Below are positions 1 through 6,921 of a stretch of 21,648 nucleotides of DNA, one piece after another. Numbering within the stretch: position 1 is the stretch's first letter; each line of letters opens with the position of its first letter. The stretch covers positions 1-21,648 of the forward strand of contig JBAZZY010000037.1 of NCBI GenBank assembly GCA_041658565.1. The letters run 5' to 3'. A program made the position numbers and the translations under genes. Source of the stretch: Actinomycetota bacterium (lineage in GTDB: Bacteria > Actinomycetota > AC-67). A model generated the notes under the pieces. That model was not told the DNA's origin. It was given only the letters and a program-made list of their open reading frames with translations, and did not search any database.

Positions 1-102
1 GGCGCGGCAGGCATCAGCCCCAAACCTGCGCTTCGCTACGGGGTCACCCGCACCCCAGGTGATTCAACCAAGGAGGAGGGAATCCGTCCAATCAGTTGAC
101 TT

Positions 103-615
103 TCATCCGTAGCCATCGGAGTGCTCCATCGACTTTGCCCTTGGATGACCCGCGTCTAACTGACGATGGAGCTCCACCAACTCAGGAGCCCAGAACCGGT
201 CGATAGCGTTCAAGCGAAGCTTCCGATCAGCCACGAGGAGATGGAGTTCTGGCGTCGCCATCATCCGGGGGTCGAAGTGCCGAACGCTAATCTCCTCCCG
301 CGGCAAGGACTCCTGTATATGGCCCTTCGTAGGACGAAGGACAGGCGCCGACAGCAAGAGGAGACGCTGACTCGTCAGAATCACGACTCGCCTCTTCCTC
401 ACTCCATAGGTCGGTGCGAGCAGGGCCCCCACGTACGCTAGGTTGAGCAACAGGAACGCCGTGAGCCAGCTGAAGTCCTGGAACGCCACCAAGACCACCA
501 CGGGTTGTTCTTCGCCCTGGAACTGATCACGGACTCCGGCAAGCACCGCGTCGATGAGCCGCTGCTGCCGCCCGCGCCTTCGTGGGGCCCATCTTCCCCT
601 GCCAGTGACCGTCAT
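103..615 (-). CDS. small membrane protein with bacterial PH-like domain
   Basis: Hypothetical protein of 170 residues. After a basic N-terminus (about residues 1-30) come hydrophobic stretches at about 37-68, probably one or two membrane helices, and then a segment resembling bacterial PH (YokE-like) domains: a strand pattern VVILTSQRLLLLSA followed by a 'PREEI' turn and alternating strands to about residue 150. Such domains usually sit at the cytoplasmic face of the membrane, but their ligands are mostly unknown and I do not assign a function. It is the last gene of the minus-strand series and lies 91 bp beyond the histidine phosphatase, with a hairpin between them. The ATG start has no clear Shine-Dalgarno; a TACGGT hexamer 9 nt upstream could be the -10 of a near-leaderless transcript. 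Family call is by pattern only. Confidence 0.6.
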   Translation of the reverse strand: MTVTGRGRWAPRRRGRQQRLIDAVLAGVRDQFQGEEQPVVVLVAFQDFSWLTAFLLLNLAYVGALLAPTYGVRKRRVVILTSQRLLLLSAPVLRPTKGHIQESLPREEISVRHFDPRMMATPELHLLVADRKLRLNAIDRFWAPELVELHRQLDAGHPRAKSMEHSDGYG

Positions 616-642
616 CCCGAATTCACCGTATGGCTAACGTCC

Positions 643-689
643 TGTGGCTGAACCGCGCGAGCCGAAGGCGAGCGTCGGTTCCAGCCACA
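643..689 (-). terminator. hairpin after histidine phosphatase gene
   Basis: Inverted repeat with arms TGTGGCTGAACCG (643-655) and CGGTTCCAGCCACA (676-689), 13 paired bases with one bulged C and a 20-nt loop. It begins 18 nt past the stop codon of the minus-strand phosphatase gene and precedes the PH-like gene. There is no T-tract, as is common for high-GC terminators, so a regulatory role for the next gene cannot be excluded. Confidence 0.45.
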
Positions 690-706
690 AGTTGTGCGGT
701 GCTGCA

Positions 707-1210
707 TCACCGCAACTCAGTCTCGGCAAGGTCCACCCCTTCCAGCCGCATCAGCCTACCCTCCTCGAGAACCCACGCGTCCGGCATCCTCAGGTTCGCC
801 CAAAAGCGAAGCGGATCGGCACCCACCACGGATGCGACGAACAGGCTCATGACTGTGCCGTGCGAAACGACTATCCCGCGGGCAGCTCTCGAGAACCGGT
901 CAACGGCCGCTGCCTGCGACTCCCATCTGGGAACGGGCTCCCCCGCGAGATAGGCCTGCGCCTGCAACCGGAAGTCGGCCTCATTGGCGGACCACGGACG
1001 CGTCACTTCACGAAGCCGCTCATCGAGCGTGAAACCACGCCCGAGGGCGACAGCCGATTCCTGAGCCTTTGTCTCGTCACTGCTCACCACGGGAAGATCC
1101 GGAAGGACGCGTCCCAACGCAGCACAGGTGGCTGTGTCGGCCAAGGGCCAGTCACATGGGGGTACGCCCGGAAGCACCGTTGGCGGACCATGTCGAACGA
1201 GCACGATCAT
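707..1210 (-). CDS. histidine phosphatase superfamily protein
   Basis: 167-residue member of the phosphoglycerate-mutase-like histidine phosphatase superfamily. The N-terminal VRHG motif (Arg6-His7) supplies the phosphorylated histidine, and the second catalytic histidine is in the late VVSHGT motif near residue 126. The LDERLRE segment carries the usual acidic residue. The segment that normally reads SSPLxRaxQTA is SSDETKAQESA here, so the pocket arginine of that motif is replaced by Lys or displaced; activity may still be normal but deserves checking. The protein is short for the family, as for SixA- or CobC-like small members, and its substrate cannot be told. The ATG start has no visible Shine-Dalgarno. 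A perfect 9-bp-arm inverted repeat lies 35-59 bp upstream. Confidence 0.8.
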   Translation of the reverse strand: MIVLVRHGPPTVLPGVPPCDWPLADTATCAALGRVLPDLPVVSSDETKAQESAVALGRGFTLDERLREVTRPWSANEADFRLQAQAYLAGEPVPRWESQAAAVDRFSRAARGIVVSHGTVMSLFVASVVGADPLRFWANLRMPDAWVLEEGRLMRLEGVDLAETELR

Positions 1211-1244
1211 GGCCTACGCAGGCTGCACGGTGGGCCCAACGACA

Positions 1245-1269
1245 TCCGCACAACTCCTATTTGTGCGGA
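1245..1269. promoter_or_regulatory. perfect inverted repeat upstream of histidine phosphatase
   Basis: Arms TCCGCACAA (1245-1253) and TTGTGCGGA (1261-1269) are perfectly complementary around a 7-nt spacer, CTCCTAT. The arm length, short spacer and position 35-59 bp before the minus-strand phosphatase start fit a dimeric repressor operator; an RNA hairpin in the leader is the alternative. No regulator family is assigned. Confidence 0.45.
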
Positions 1270-1381
1270 CCTTGATAGCGCTCCGCTCGGACAGGATAGC
1301 GCGCGCCGGCTGGTTTTCGGTACTGCGCGCAGTCCCTGGTCGGAGGGTGTTTGATGGACTCATTGGGGTGGGTGGGTGTTT

Positions 1382-1409
1382 GCTATCCCGACCCGTGGGT
1401 CGGGATAGC
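1382..1409. repeat. perfect 13-bp-arm inverted repeat
   Basis: Arms GCTATCCCGACCC (1382-1394) and GGGTCGGGATAGC (1397-1409) pair perfectly around GT. As RNA this would be a very stable hairpin with a minimal loop; as DNA it is a near-continuous 28-bp palindrome. It sits 130 bp beyond the likely amt terminator and 170 bp before the next gene, so it is not obviously the terminator of either. A GATAGC half also occurs at 1275-1280 and 1296-1301. Confidence 0.5.
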
Positions 1410-1542
1410 GTGATCCAGCGGAGGGCGGGATTTCCGCCGATAGGCGGTCCAGGGGGCTGTAGACGCCGGGCCCAGTTCAAGACGCGCGCAAAGATCATCG
1501 GGTCGGGCGCATCGAGGTGGCCGAATGTGCCGCGACACGCGA

Positions 1543-1568
1543 ACGGGGGCCTCGCGTGGGGCCCCCGT
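1543..1568 (-). terminator. terminator of amt
   Basis: Stem ACGGGGGCC (1543-1551) with GGCCCCCGT (1560-1568), 9 bp and GC-rich, with an 8-nt loop. It begins 17 nt past the amt stop on the minus strand. No U-tract follows, in keeping with many actinobacterial terminators. Confidence 0.6.
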
Positions 1569-1584
1569 CGCTCAATCTGCGGAC

Positions 1585-3090
1585 TCAGTCCACCATGACG
1601 ACCGTGCGGTGCGATCCTCCGTTCGTCGCCGCGACCAACTCGCCGGGCACGAACTCGGGGTAGGCGAGCACTCCCATCTCGGGGCGGTCGAGTCCTTCCA
1701 ACTCATCATCAGCGTCCGAACGAAGGCCGACGACCTTGTCCGTGATCTTGAAGAACGTCCATGCGAGCCCGAACATCGCCGTGCACAACACCAGAACCGC
1801 GACCGCCTGCGCGCCGAGCTGGCCCCAGTCGCCGTAGAGCGCGCCGCGCACCCCTCCGGCCACTCCGTTCAGTCCATCTCCGTACGCGCCGTCGGAGAAG
1901 ATCCCCACGGCAAGCACTCCAAACAATCCGCACACCCCGTGGACCGAAATCGCGCCGACCGGATCGTCGATCTTGAGCTTGCGCTCGACAAACCAGACCG
2001 ACTCGACGACCGCGACGGCGGCTATGCTTCCGATCACCGCAGCAGCCCAAGGCTGCACAAACGCGCACGGCGCGGTGATGGCAACCAGACCGGCGAGCAT
2101 TCCGTTCGCGGCCATCGACGGGTCGGGTTTTCCGACGCGCTTCCACACCCAGAACATCGCTACGGTGGCACCGAACGCGCCGGCGATCGCGGTGTTGACC
2201 GCGACGACCGCAAACCGCAGATCCGTTGCCGCGAATGTGGAAGCAGCGTTGAACCCGAACCAACCAAACAGAAGGATCAATGTGCCGAGCATTGCCATCG
2301 GGATGTGGTGCCCCGGCATTGCGCGCGGCGTGCCATCCTTAGCGAACTTGCCGATGCGCGGGCCGAGGATCATCGCGCCGGCGAGCGCAGCCACGCCGCC
2401 CATCGCGTGCACGACACCCGAGCCGGCGAAGTCCACCACTCCGTGTCCGAGCTTGAGCGAACCCGCGCCGAGCTGCGAGAGCCAGCCGCCGCCCCACACC
2501 CACGCGCCGTACAGCGGGTAGTAGAGCGCTCCACAGAACAGGCCCCAGATCACGAATGACTTGAACTTCCAGCGCTCGGCCATCGACCCGGTTGGGATTG
2601 TGGCCGTCGTGTCCATGAACGCCACCTGGTACAGGAAGAACCCGAGTACCCCAACGTCGTACGCGCCTCCGCCGAGGAAGAATCCGGTGTGCGCAATGAC
2701 GCCGCCGTGCGACCCGAACCCGAGCATCGTCCCAAGCGGCTTCAAGAATCCGATCGAGGGCACCGACGTCGCGCCGAACATGAACGCGTAGCCGAGCGCG
2801 AAGTACCCGATGAGCCCCAGACCGAAGATCGCGAAGTTCGTCATGACGACGTGCGCGGCGTGCTTCGCTCTACAGAACCCGGTCTCGACAAGTGCGAAAC
2901 CGGCCTGCATGAAGATCACCAGGATCGCGCCGAGAACGAGCCACAGCATGTTCAGCCCGATCGCCGTGTGCTCGGCGGCGTCCTTCCCGAGTGTCGCTCC
3001 CGTCGGATCGGCAGCAAAGGCCGGGGCCGCCGCAACGAAGAGCCCGACGGCAATCGCGGCGATGATCCACAAACGCTTTCCGGCTCGCAT
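1585..3090 (-). CDS. amt: ammonium transporter (Amt family)
   Basis: 501-residue Amt/Mep/Rh-family channel for ammonium uptake in the cytoplasmic membrane. A cleavable signal peptide is likely (residues 1-26, ending AFA|ADP), followed by about 11 membrane helices. The conserved Asp-Phe-Ala-Gly-Ser-Gly motif places the structural Asp at residue 220 and the first pore histidine at 228; the second pore histidine is in SVHGVCG at 384. The D-to-H spacing of 8 matches E. coli AmtB D160/H168. The C-terminal tail (EGLDRPEMG...) is the usual cytoplasmic regulatory tail that contacts GlnK, but no glnK or glnD lies beside it here. The start is fixed by an AAAGGAGG Shine-Dalgarno 7 nt before the ATG. A GlnR-box-like array upstream (3134-3171) suggests nitrogen control. 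A GC-rich terminator follows. Confidence 0.95.
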   Translation of the reverse strand: MRAGKRLWIIAAIAVGLFVAAAPAFAADPTGATLGKDAAEHTAIGLNMLWLVLGAILVIFMQAGFALVETGFCRAKHAAHVVMTNFAIFGLGLIGYFALGYAFMFGATSVPSIGFLKPLGTMLGFGSHGGVIAHTGFFLGGGAYDVGVLGFFLYQVAFMDTTATIPTGSMAERWKFKSFVIWGLFCGALYYPLYGAWVWGGGWLSQLGAGSLKLGHGVVDFAGSGVVHAMGGVAALAGAMILGPRIGKFAKDGTPRAMPGHHIPMAMLGTLILLFGWFGFNAASTFAATDLRFAVVAVNTAIAGAFGATVAMFWVWKRVGKPDPSMAANGMLAGLVAITAPCAFVQPWAAAVIGSIAAVAVVESVWFVERKLKIDDPVGAISVHGVCGLFGVLAVGIFSDGAYGDGLNGVAGGVRGALYGDWGQLGAQAVAVLVLCTAMFGLAWTFFKITDKVVGLRSDADDELEGLDRPEMGVLAYPEFVPGELVAATNGGSHRTVVMVD

Positions 3091-3133
3091 CTCATCCTCC
3101 TTTGTGTAGGCACATTGATGCTGCCACGCGAGG

Positions 3134-3171
3134 ATTTCCCAACGATTGCCGCAACGTTACGAGCGGATCAC
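3134..3171 (-). promoter_or_regulatory. GlnR-box-like array upstream of amt
   Basis: Read on the minus strand, four pentamers occur with exact 6-nt spacing: GTGAT, n6, GTAAC, n6, GCAAT, n6, GAAAT. The actinobacterial GlnR consensus is gTnAC, n6, GaAAC, n6, gTnAC, n6, GaAAC; counting n as matched, these score 4, 4, 3 and 4 of 5. The site lies 44-81 bp upstream of the amt start, the place expected for a GlnR-controlled ammonium transporter. Matches are imperfect and GlnR itself is not in this window. Confidence 0.5.
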
Positions 3172-3269
3172 AACCTTGTTCTCTTTCGCGGGAGTGCGCG
3201 CGCGACGCAGTCCCAACCTTCCGATGCGGGGTGCGGACAGAGCGGCACGACGCCCGTGTCCACGGTTAC

Positions 3270-3581
3270 CTACCCTCCGAGCGCCGCGGGGTCCAAAATC
3301 CATCCGCGTCCACGCACGTTTCGCAGGAACTCGCGGCCGAGTTCGTGGCGAAGGCGCGTCAGCATCACGTCGACAGAGCGGGCGCGCGTCAGGCGAAGCG
3401 CCGCGGCAAGCTCGACTCGCGACAGCACGCGACGGGAGTTCGCGGCAAGCATCGCGAGAAGCTCCAGTTCGGTCGTAGACACTTGGAGGTCTCGGCCTTC
3501 GAACGTCGCGCGATAGGACGCTAGATCGACCGTTAGGTGTCCGATCTGCACCGGAGCGGCGTCGGCGCCCATCATGAACAT
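3270..3581 (-). CDS. stand-alone OmpR/PhoB-type winged-helix DNA-binding protein
   Basis: 103-residue protein consisting almost wholly of an OmpR/PhoB-type effector domain: an N-terminal strand region (about 11-33), LSTTE-like ELELLAMLAANSRRVLSR (about 38-56) for helix 1 and its linker, recognition-helix region RSVDVMLTRLRHELG (about 68-82), and the wing NVRGRGWILDP. The hallmark RGxGY/W turn is present. No receiver domain precedes it; the frame opens only a few codons upstream (three Met within the first four residues, no clear Shine-Dalgarno), so this is a receiver-less protein rather than a truncated call. It lies between amt and a divergent histidine kinase, so it might control either. 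A direct repeat TGACGCT (3586-3592 and 3594-3600) lies just upstream of its start. Function is inferred from the fold only. Confidence 0.8.
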   Translation of the reverse strand: MFMMGADAAPVQIGHLTVDLASYRATFEGRDLQVSTTELELLAMLAANSRRVLSRVELAAALRLTRARSVDVMLTRLRHELGREFLRNVRGRGWILDPAALGG

Positions 3582-3663
3582 GTACTGACGCTATGACGCT
3601 TAAGTTACCCCCCTTTTTCGGGTGTGTTTCGGACTTATTAACTCTCCGCAGAGAACCCGCCCA

Positions 3664-3692
3664 TTGACAGCGCCGACGGGGGCCCGGACTAT
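3664..3692 (+). promoter_or_regulatory. leaderless promoter of histidine kinase
   Basis: TTGACA (3664-3669), 17-nt spacer, GACTAT (3687-3692), then 6 nt to the ATG at 3699. The -35 is perfect and the -10 keeps the key A2 and T6. The predicted transcription start coincides with the start codon, and no Shine-Dalgarno is present. Confidence 0.5.
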
Positions 3693-3698
3693 GGCTGG

Positions 3699-4949
3699 AT
3701 GGCCGCCATTCACGGATCGGATCTCCCGACCCGGATGGATCAGCACGACGTGACCTACGAGTCCGGGATGGAGAGACTCACCCAAGCCATCCGGGACCTG
3801 GCTTCAGCGCACGATCTCGATGAGGTCGTCGAGGTCGTGCGGCATGCCGCCCGCGAGTTGGCCGATGCCGACGGTGCCACATTCGTACTTCGCGAGAGCG
3901 AGAAGTGCTTCTACGTCGACGAGGATGCGATCGCACCACTGTGGCGCGGACTGCGCTTTCCAATGGAAGCATGCATCAGCGGGTGGGCGATGCTGCACAA
4001 GGAGTCTGTGGTCATCCCGGACATCTACGTCGATGACCGCATCCCCCAGGACGCCTACCGACCAACTTTTGTCAAGAGCCTGGCCATGACTCCAATCCGT
4101 ACCGCCGACCCCATCGGCGCCATCGGGACGTACTGGGCCACGCTCCACGAGGCGACCCCAACGGAAACGCGGTTGCTTCAAGCGCTCGCAGACAGCACGG
4201 CGGTGGCCCTCGAAAACGTCCGGATACTCACCGAACTCGAGGATCGAGTGGCGATACGAACCGCCCAGTTGGCGTCCGCCAACGCCGACCTCCGCCAGTT
4301 TGCCGCAATCGCTGCCCACGACCTCCGCAATCCGCTGGCGACCCTGACCGGATTCGCGGAGTTGCTGACAAGGGAGTTGGGCGACAGCGAAGGAAGGGTG
4401 GGCATCGCCGTCGACGCGATCGGCCGTACCAGCGCGCGACTCGTCGCGCTGGTCGACAAGCTGCTGGCCTTCGCTCAGGCCGGCTCGAGCGAATTGACCA
4501 CCGACACAGTGAACCTCGACGAAGTGATGTCGTCAGTACTGACTGAACTTCATCACCTGATCGCCGAGCGCAACGCGCACGTCGAATGCGGCAGCCTTGG
4601 AGCCGCGGACGGGGACCGGACGCTGTTACGTCAAGCGATCCAGAATCTCGTCGTCAACGCGCTCACCTACGTTCGCGACGGCGTCCCGCCTCGGCTGCGG
4701 ATCGACACCGTGCGCGCCGACGACACGGTCACACTCAGGGTGTCCGACAATGGACCCGGCGTGCCGTCCGTCGAGCGGGAGCGAATCCTCGAGCCGTTCG
4801 CCCGGGGTGCTGCCGCAGCCGGACACCCGGGCAGCGGACTCGGTCTTGCCATCTGCAGGCGCGTCGCAGAGCACCACGGAGGGCGCCTCGAGATCGGCGA
4901 TGCCCCGGAGGGTGGATCCGAGTTCTCAATCGTCCTGCCCGCCCGATAG
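3699..4949 (+). CDS. GAF-domain sensor histidine kinase
   Basis: 416-residue cytoplasmic histidine kinase with no membrane helix. A GAF domain covers about residues 20-175, a short coiled segment about 176-200, and the HisKA dimerisation domain carries the phosphorylated histidine at 207 (AAHDLRNPLA). The ATPase domain has the N-box around Asn316/Asn320, DNGPG at 350-354 and GSGLGL at 378-383. The arrangement resembles the phytochrome-like and cyanobacterial-type H-D-L-R-N-P kinases. No receiver gene lies nearby; the nearest DNA-binding protein is the divergent receiver-less winged-helix protein. The start at 3699 is supported by a leaderless promoter; ATGs at codons 13 and 24 are alternatives, also without Shine-Dalgarno. 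What the GAF domain senses cannot be read from sequence. Confidence 0.9.
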   Translation: MAAIHGSDLPTRMDQHDVTYESGMERLTQAIRDLASAHDLDEVVEVVRHAARELADADGATFVLRESEKCFYVDEDAIAPLWRGLRFPMEACISGWAMLHKESVVIPDIYVDDRIPQDAYRPTFVKSLAMTPIRTADPIGAIGTYWATLHEATPTETRLLQALADSTAVALENVRILTELEDRVAIRTAQLASANADLRQFAAIAAHDLRNPLATLTGFAELLTRELGDSEGRVGIAVDAIGRTSARLVALVDKLLAFAQAGSSELTTDTVNLDEVMSSVLTELHHLIAERNAHVECGSLGAADGDRTLLRQAIQNLVVNALTYVRDGVPPRLRIDTVRADDTVTLRVSDNGPGVPSVERERILEPFARGAAAAGHPGSGLGLAICRRVAEHHGGRLEIGDAPEGGSEFSIVLPAR

Positions 4950-4996
4950 CCGCCGAATCGCCCCCGCGCGAGCATCCCACCCGAGTACCCGCCGAC

Positions 4997-5899
4997 CTAC
5001 GCGCGCGCCGGGATGACGAACCGATCCAGCACTTCACCGGTCGGCCTGATTGCCGTCACAGTGATTTCATCCCCCCGAACCGCCAGGAGCAAGAAGTGGT
5101 GCGCCGATACGCACTTGATCTTGTACGAGGCCTGCCGGATGCACCCGTAGGTCCCCGCGCCGCCCCCGCCGGTCACGACGTAGTCGATGCCGCGCACTCT
5201 GTGATGCTCATAGACGTGCTCGTGACCTGACAGCACCAGAGAAACGCCGTAGCGCTCAAACAGGGGAACCCAATTGCGCTGGACGGCTTCGTTCGCCTTG
5301 TGTCCTCCGCCGACGGTGAACGGCGGGTGATGGAAGTACGCGATCTTCACCCGAGCGCGCGACGCGCGCAGCGAGCGCTCGAGCCATGCGCGCTGCGTCG
5401 AGTTGTCGGGTTGATTGGAGTCAAGAGCGAAGAAGTCCACTCCGACGGCCGACCACGCATACCAGCGCCGGGCCCCCAGCACCTCGCCCGTCGAGGACCG
5501 ACCGAAGTCGTGATTCCCCCACGTCGCGCGCCACCGGTGGCCGGGTGCCGAATACAGGCAACGCTCCGGCGCGCGGTAGTTACCGTCGGTGGCAACCCCA
5601 TCGGGATCGTAGAAGTTGTCTCCGGTCGTAAGCACGTATCGGAAGCGCACGAGTTCGCGCACCGCGCACATGCGAGTCGTGATCGCGCGCTGCGCCGGCG
5701 TGCCCGCACCCCAGTCCCCCTTGACCGCGACGACGAGATCGGGATCCTGCACCCCGGCCGGAGAGGATGGTGACGGAGTGGCAGACTCGGATCTAGTTAC
5801 CCGTGGAGTCGGCGAAACCTCAGGGCGATCGGGCGCGCGACTCGAACACGCGCCGACTGCGAGCGCCAGAACAACCAGGACCGAAGAGAGTCGCTTCAC
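4997..5899 (-). CDS. secreted TRAP-like metallophosphoesterase lipoprotein
   Basis: 300-residue calcineurin-like metallophosphoesterase closest in motif pattern to tartrate-resistant (purple) acid phosphatases. The N-terminus is a lipoprotein signal with lipobox VGAC (Cys18), followed by a Pro/Ser-rich linker to about residue 50. Metal ligands are seen in order: GDWG (Asp62), GDNFY (Asp94 and Tyr97), GNHD (Asn129, His130), HHPP (His190/191) and GHEHVYE (His226, His228). The Asp-x2-Tyr pair is the TRAP-type ligand that gives the purple Fe(III) site. It would act outside the membrane on phosphomonoesters; the substrate is unknown. The start is GTG with no Shine-Dalgarno, 10 nt after the stop of the hydrolase gene, so translation is probably coupled within a two-gene operon. 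Confidence 0.88.
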   Translation of the reverse strand: MKRLSSVLVVLALAVGACSSRAPDRPEVSPTPRVTRSESATPSPSSPAGVQDPDLVVAVKGDWGAGTPAQRAITTRMCAVRELVRFRYVLTTGDNFYDPDGVATDGNYRAPERCLYSAPGHRWRATWGNHDFGRSSTGEVLGARRWYAWSAVGVDFFALDSNQPDNSTQRAWLERSLRASRARVKIAYFHHPPFTVGGGHKANEAVQRNWVPLFERYGVSLVLSGHEHVYEHHRVRGIDYVVTGGGGAGTYGCIRQASYKIKCVSAHHFLLLAVRGDEITVTAIRPTGEVLDRFVIPARA

Positions 5900-5909
5900 G
5901 CGCGCCGAA

Positions 5910-6794
5910 CTACGCCATCCACCGGACGAGGTGACCGGCGATCTCTGCGCCTTTGTCTTCCTGCAAGAAGTGACCGGCTCCTTCGATCGTCACGTGCGGC
6001 TGCCCCGCGGTCCCCGGCACGACCTTCTGGAAGTAGCGATCGCCGCCGCGCGTGATCGGATCTGAATCGCTGAACATGCACAGGAACGGCTTGCTCCACT
6101 GCTCGAGCACCTTCCACGCGGCCCGGTTCGGAATCGAGGCGGGATCGTCCGGACTCGTCGGCACGATCATCGGGAACCGGCGCGCGCCCGCCGTGTAAGC
6201 ATCCTCAGGAAACGGCGCGTCGTAGGCCGCGATGACATCCGCGGAAGGATCATTCACGCAACCACCCTTGACGATGCCTCCGACGTGAAACCGCGGCGCC
6301 TCCTGCGAGTACTTCTGCCACGCGAGAAACGCAGGCGACGGAGGAATGTCACCGGTCGGCAAGAACGTGTTTGCGGCGACGATGCGCGCGAAGCGGTCCT
6401 CGTTCTCCGCAGCCACGCGGAGTCCGATCAGTCCGCCCCAGTCCTGCCCGAACAGGGTGACGTCACGAAGGTCCAGGGCCTCGATCACCCCGCGCATCCA
6501 GTCCACGTGCCGCTGAAAGGTGTAGTCGGCGCGCGCCACCGGCTTGTCGCTGCGGCCGAACCCGACGAGGTCCGGCGCGATGCAGCGATGCCCGGCCGCG
6601 GACAGCACCGGAATCATCGTGCGGTACAAGTAGCTCCACGTCGGCTCGCCGTGCATCAACAGGATCGGGGCCGCGTCGCGAGGGCCGGCGTCCACGTAGT
6701 GGATCCGCAGGCCTTCCACCTCGACGTAGTTGGGTTCGAAGGGATAACCGGGCAGATCCGCGAACCGATCATCGGGCGTTCGAAGAACTTCCAT
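5910..6794 (-). CDS. haloalkane dehalogenase-like alpha/beta hydrolase (HLD-I type)
   Basis: 294-residue alpha/beta-hydrolase matching haloalkane dehalogenase subfamily I (DhlA/DhmA type), which hydrolyses carbon-halogen bonds to alcohol and halide. Visible features are the oxyanion motif HGEPTWSYLYR (Glu46), the nucleophile elbow GQDWGG with Asp118 and the halide-binding Trp119, a probable catalytic Asp245 in FSDSDP, and catalytic His275 in GAGHFLQED. Trp159 in the cap (PAFLAW) could be the second halide-binding Trp, by analogy with DhlA Trp175. Epoxide hydrolases share the Asp-His-Asp core, but they usually have HGxP with a different cap and lack this GQDWGG plus HGEPTW combination. The start is supported by Shine-Dalgarno AGGGAGGT 6 nt upstream of the ATG. 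First gene of an operon with the phosphatase lipoprotein. The natural substrate may not be halogenated. Confidence 0.85.
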   Translation of the reverse strand: MEVLRTPDDRFADLPGYPFEPNYVEVEGLRIHYVDAGPRDAAPILLMHGEPTWSYLYRTMIPVLSAAGHRCIAPDLVGFGRSDKPVARADYTFQRHVDWMRGVIEALDLRDVTLFGQDWGGLIGLRVAAENEDRFARIVAANTFLPTGDIPPSPAFLAWQKYSQEAPRFHVGGIVKGGCVNDPSADVIAAYDAPFPEDAYTAGARRFPMIVPTSPDDPASIPNRAAWKVLEQWSKPFLCMFSDSDPITRGGDRYFQKVVPGTAGQPHVTIEGAGHFLQEDKGAEIAGHLVRWMA

Positions 6795-6884
6795 GGCGGA
6801 CCTCCCTTGAGCCGGAAACCGCCCGATGCTAGCGGTATCTCAGGAAGACCCGCGACCCCGCGTCACCCCGTCCGACCAAGCCTG

Positions 6885-6914
6885 TTGACAATTCACCAAA
6901 CGGTTAGTTACCTT
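6885..6914 (+). promoter_or_regulatory. leaderless promoter and possible operator of tetR-efflux operon
   Basis: TTGACA (6885-6890), 18-nt spacer, TACCTT (6909-6914), then 7 nt to the ATG at 6922, which has no Shine-Dalgarno. Within the spacer lies ACCAAACGGTTAGTT with a small dyad, AACGGTT (6899-6905). This is a plausible autoregulatory TetR operator because binding there would block RNA polymerase. Confidence 0.5.
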
Positions 6915-6921
6915 TCCCGCC

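Larger units (their letters stand above)
1211..1584. other. 374-bp gap between amt and phosphatase gene, rich in hairpins
   Basis: This gap contains three well-formed inverted repeats (1245-1269, 1382-1409, 1543-1568) and a small GGCGG/CCGCC hairpin at 1424-1438. A 94-codon minus-strand open frame at 1214-1498 runs across the hairpins. Its translation is low in complexity, rich in Pro, Arg and Ser, with no recognisable motif, so I treat the gap as noncoding. It may hold the phosphatase promoter and possibly a small structured RNA, but I cannot show one. Confidence 0.5.

Noticed and set aside
1..102. Start of the window, including an AAGGAGGAGGG ribosome-site-like run near 70-80
   Set aside because: No start codon or coding frame follows it; nothing further can be supported in these bases.
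166..441. 91-codon plus-strand frame opposite the PH-like gene
   Set aside because: Antisense shadow with no motif and no ribosome site.
1214..1498. 94-codon minus-strand open frame between amt and the phosphatase gene
   Set aside because: Low-complexity translation, no ribosome site, and it runs across a perfect palindrome; treated as noncoding.
1525..2559. 344-codon plus-strand frame opposite amt
   Set aside because: Antisense shadow of a clear transporter gene; His/Arg/Asp-rich nonsense composition.
3600..3785. 61-codon minus-strand frame upstream of the winged-helix gene
   Set aside because: Overlaps the kinase promoter and gene start on the other strand and has no motif.
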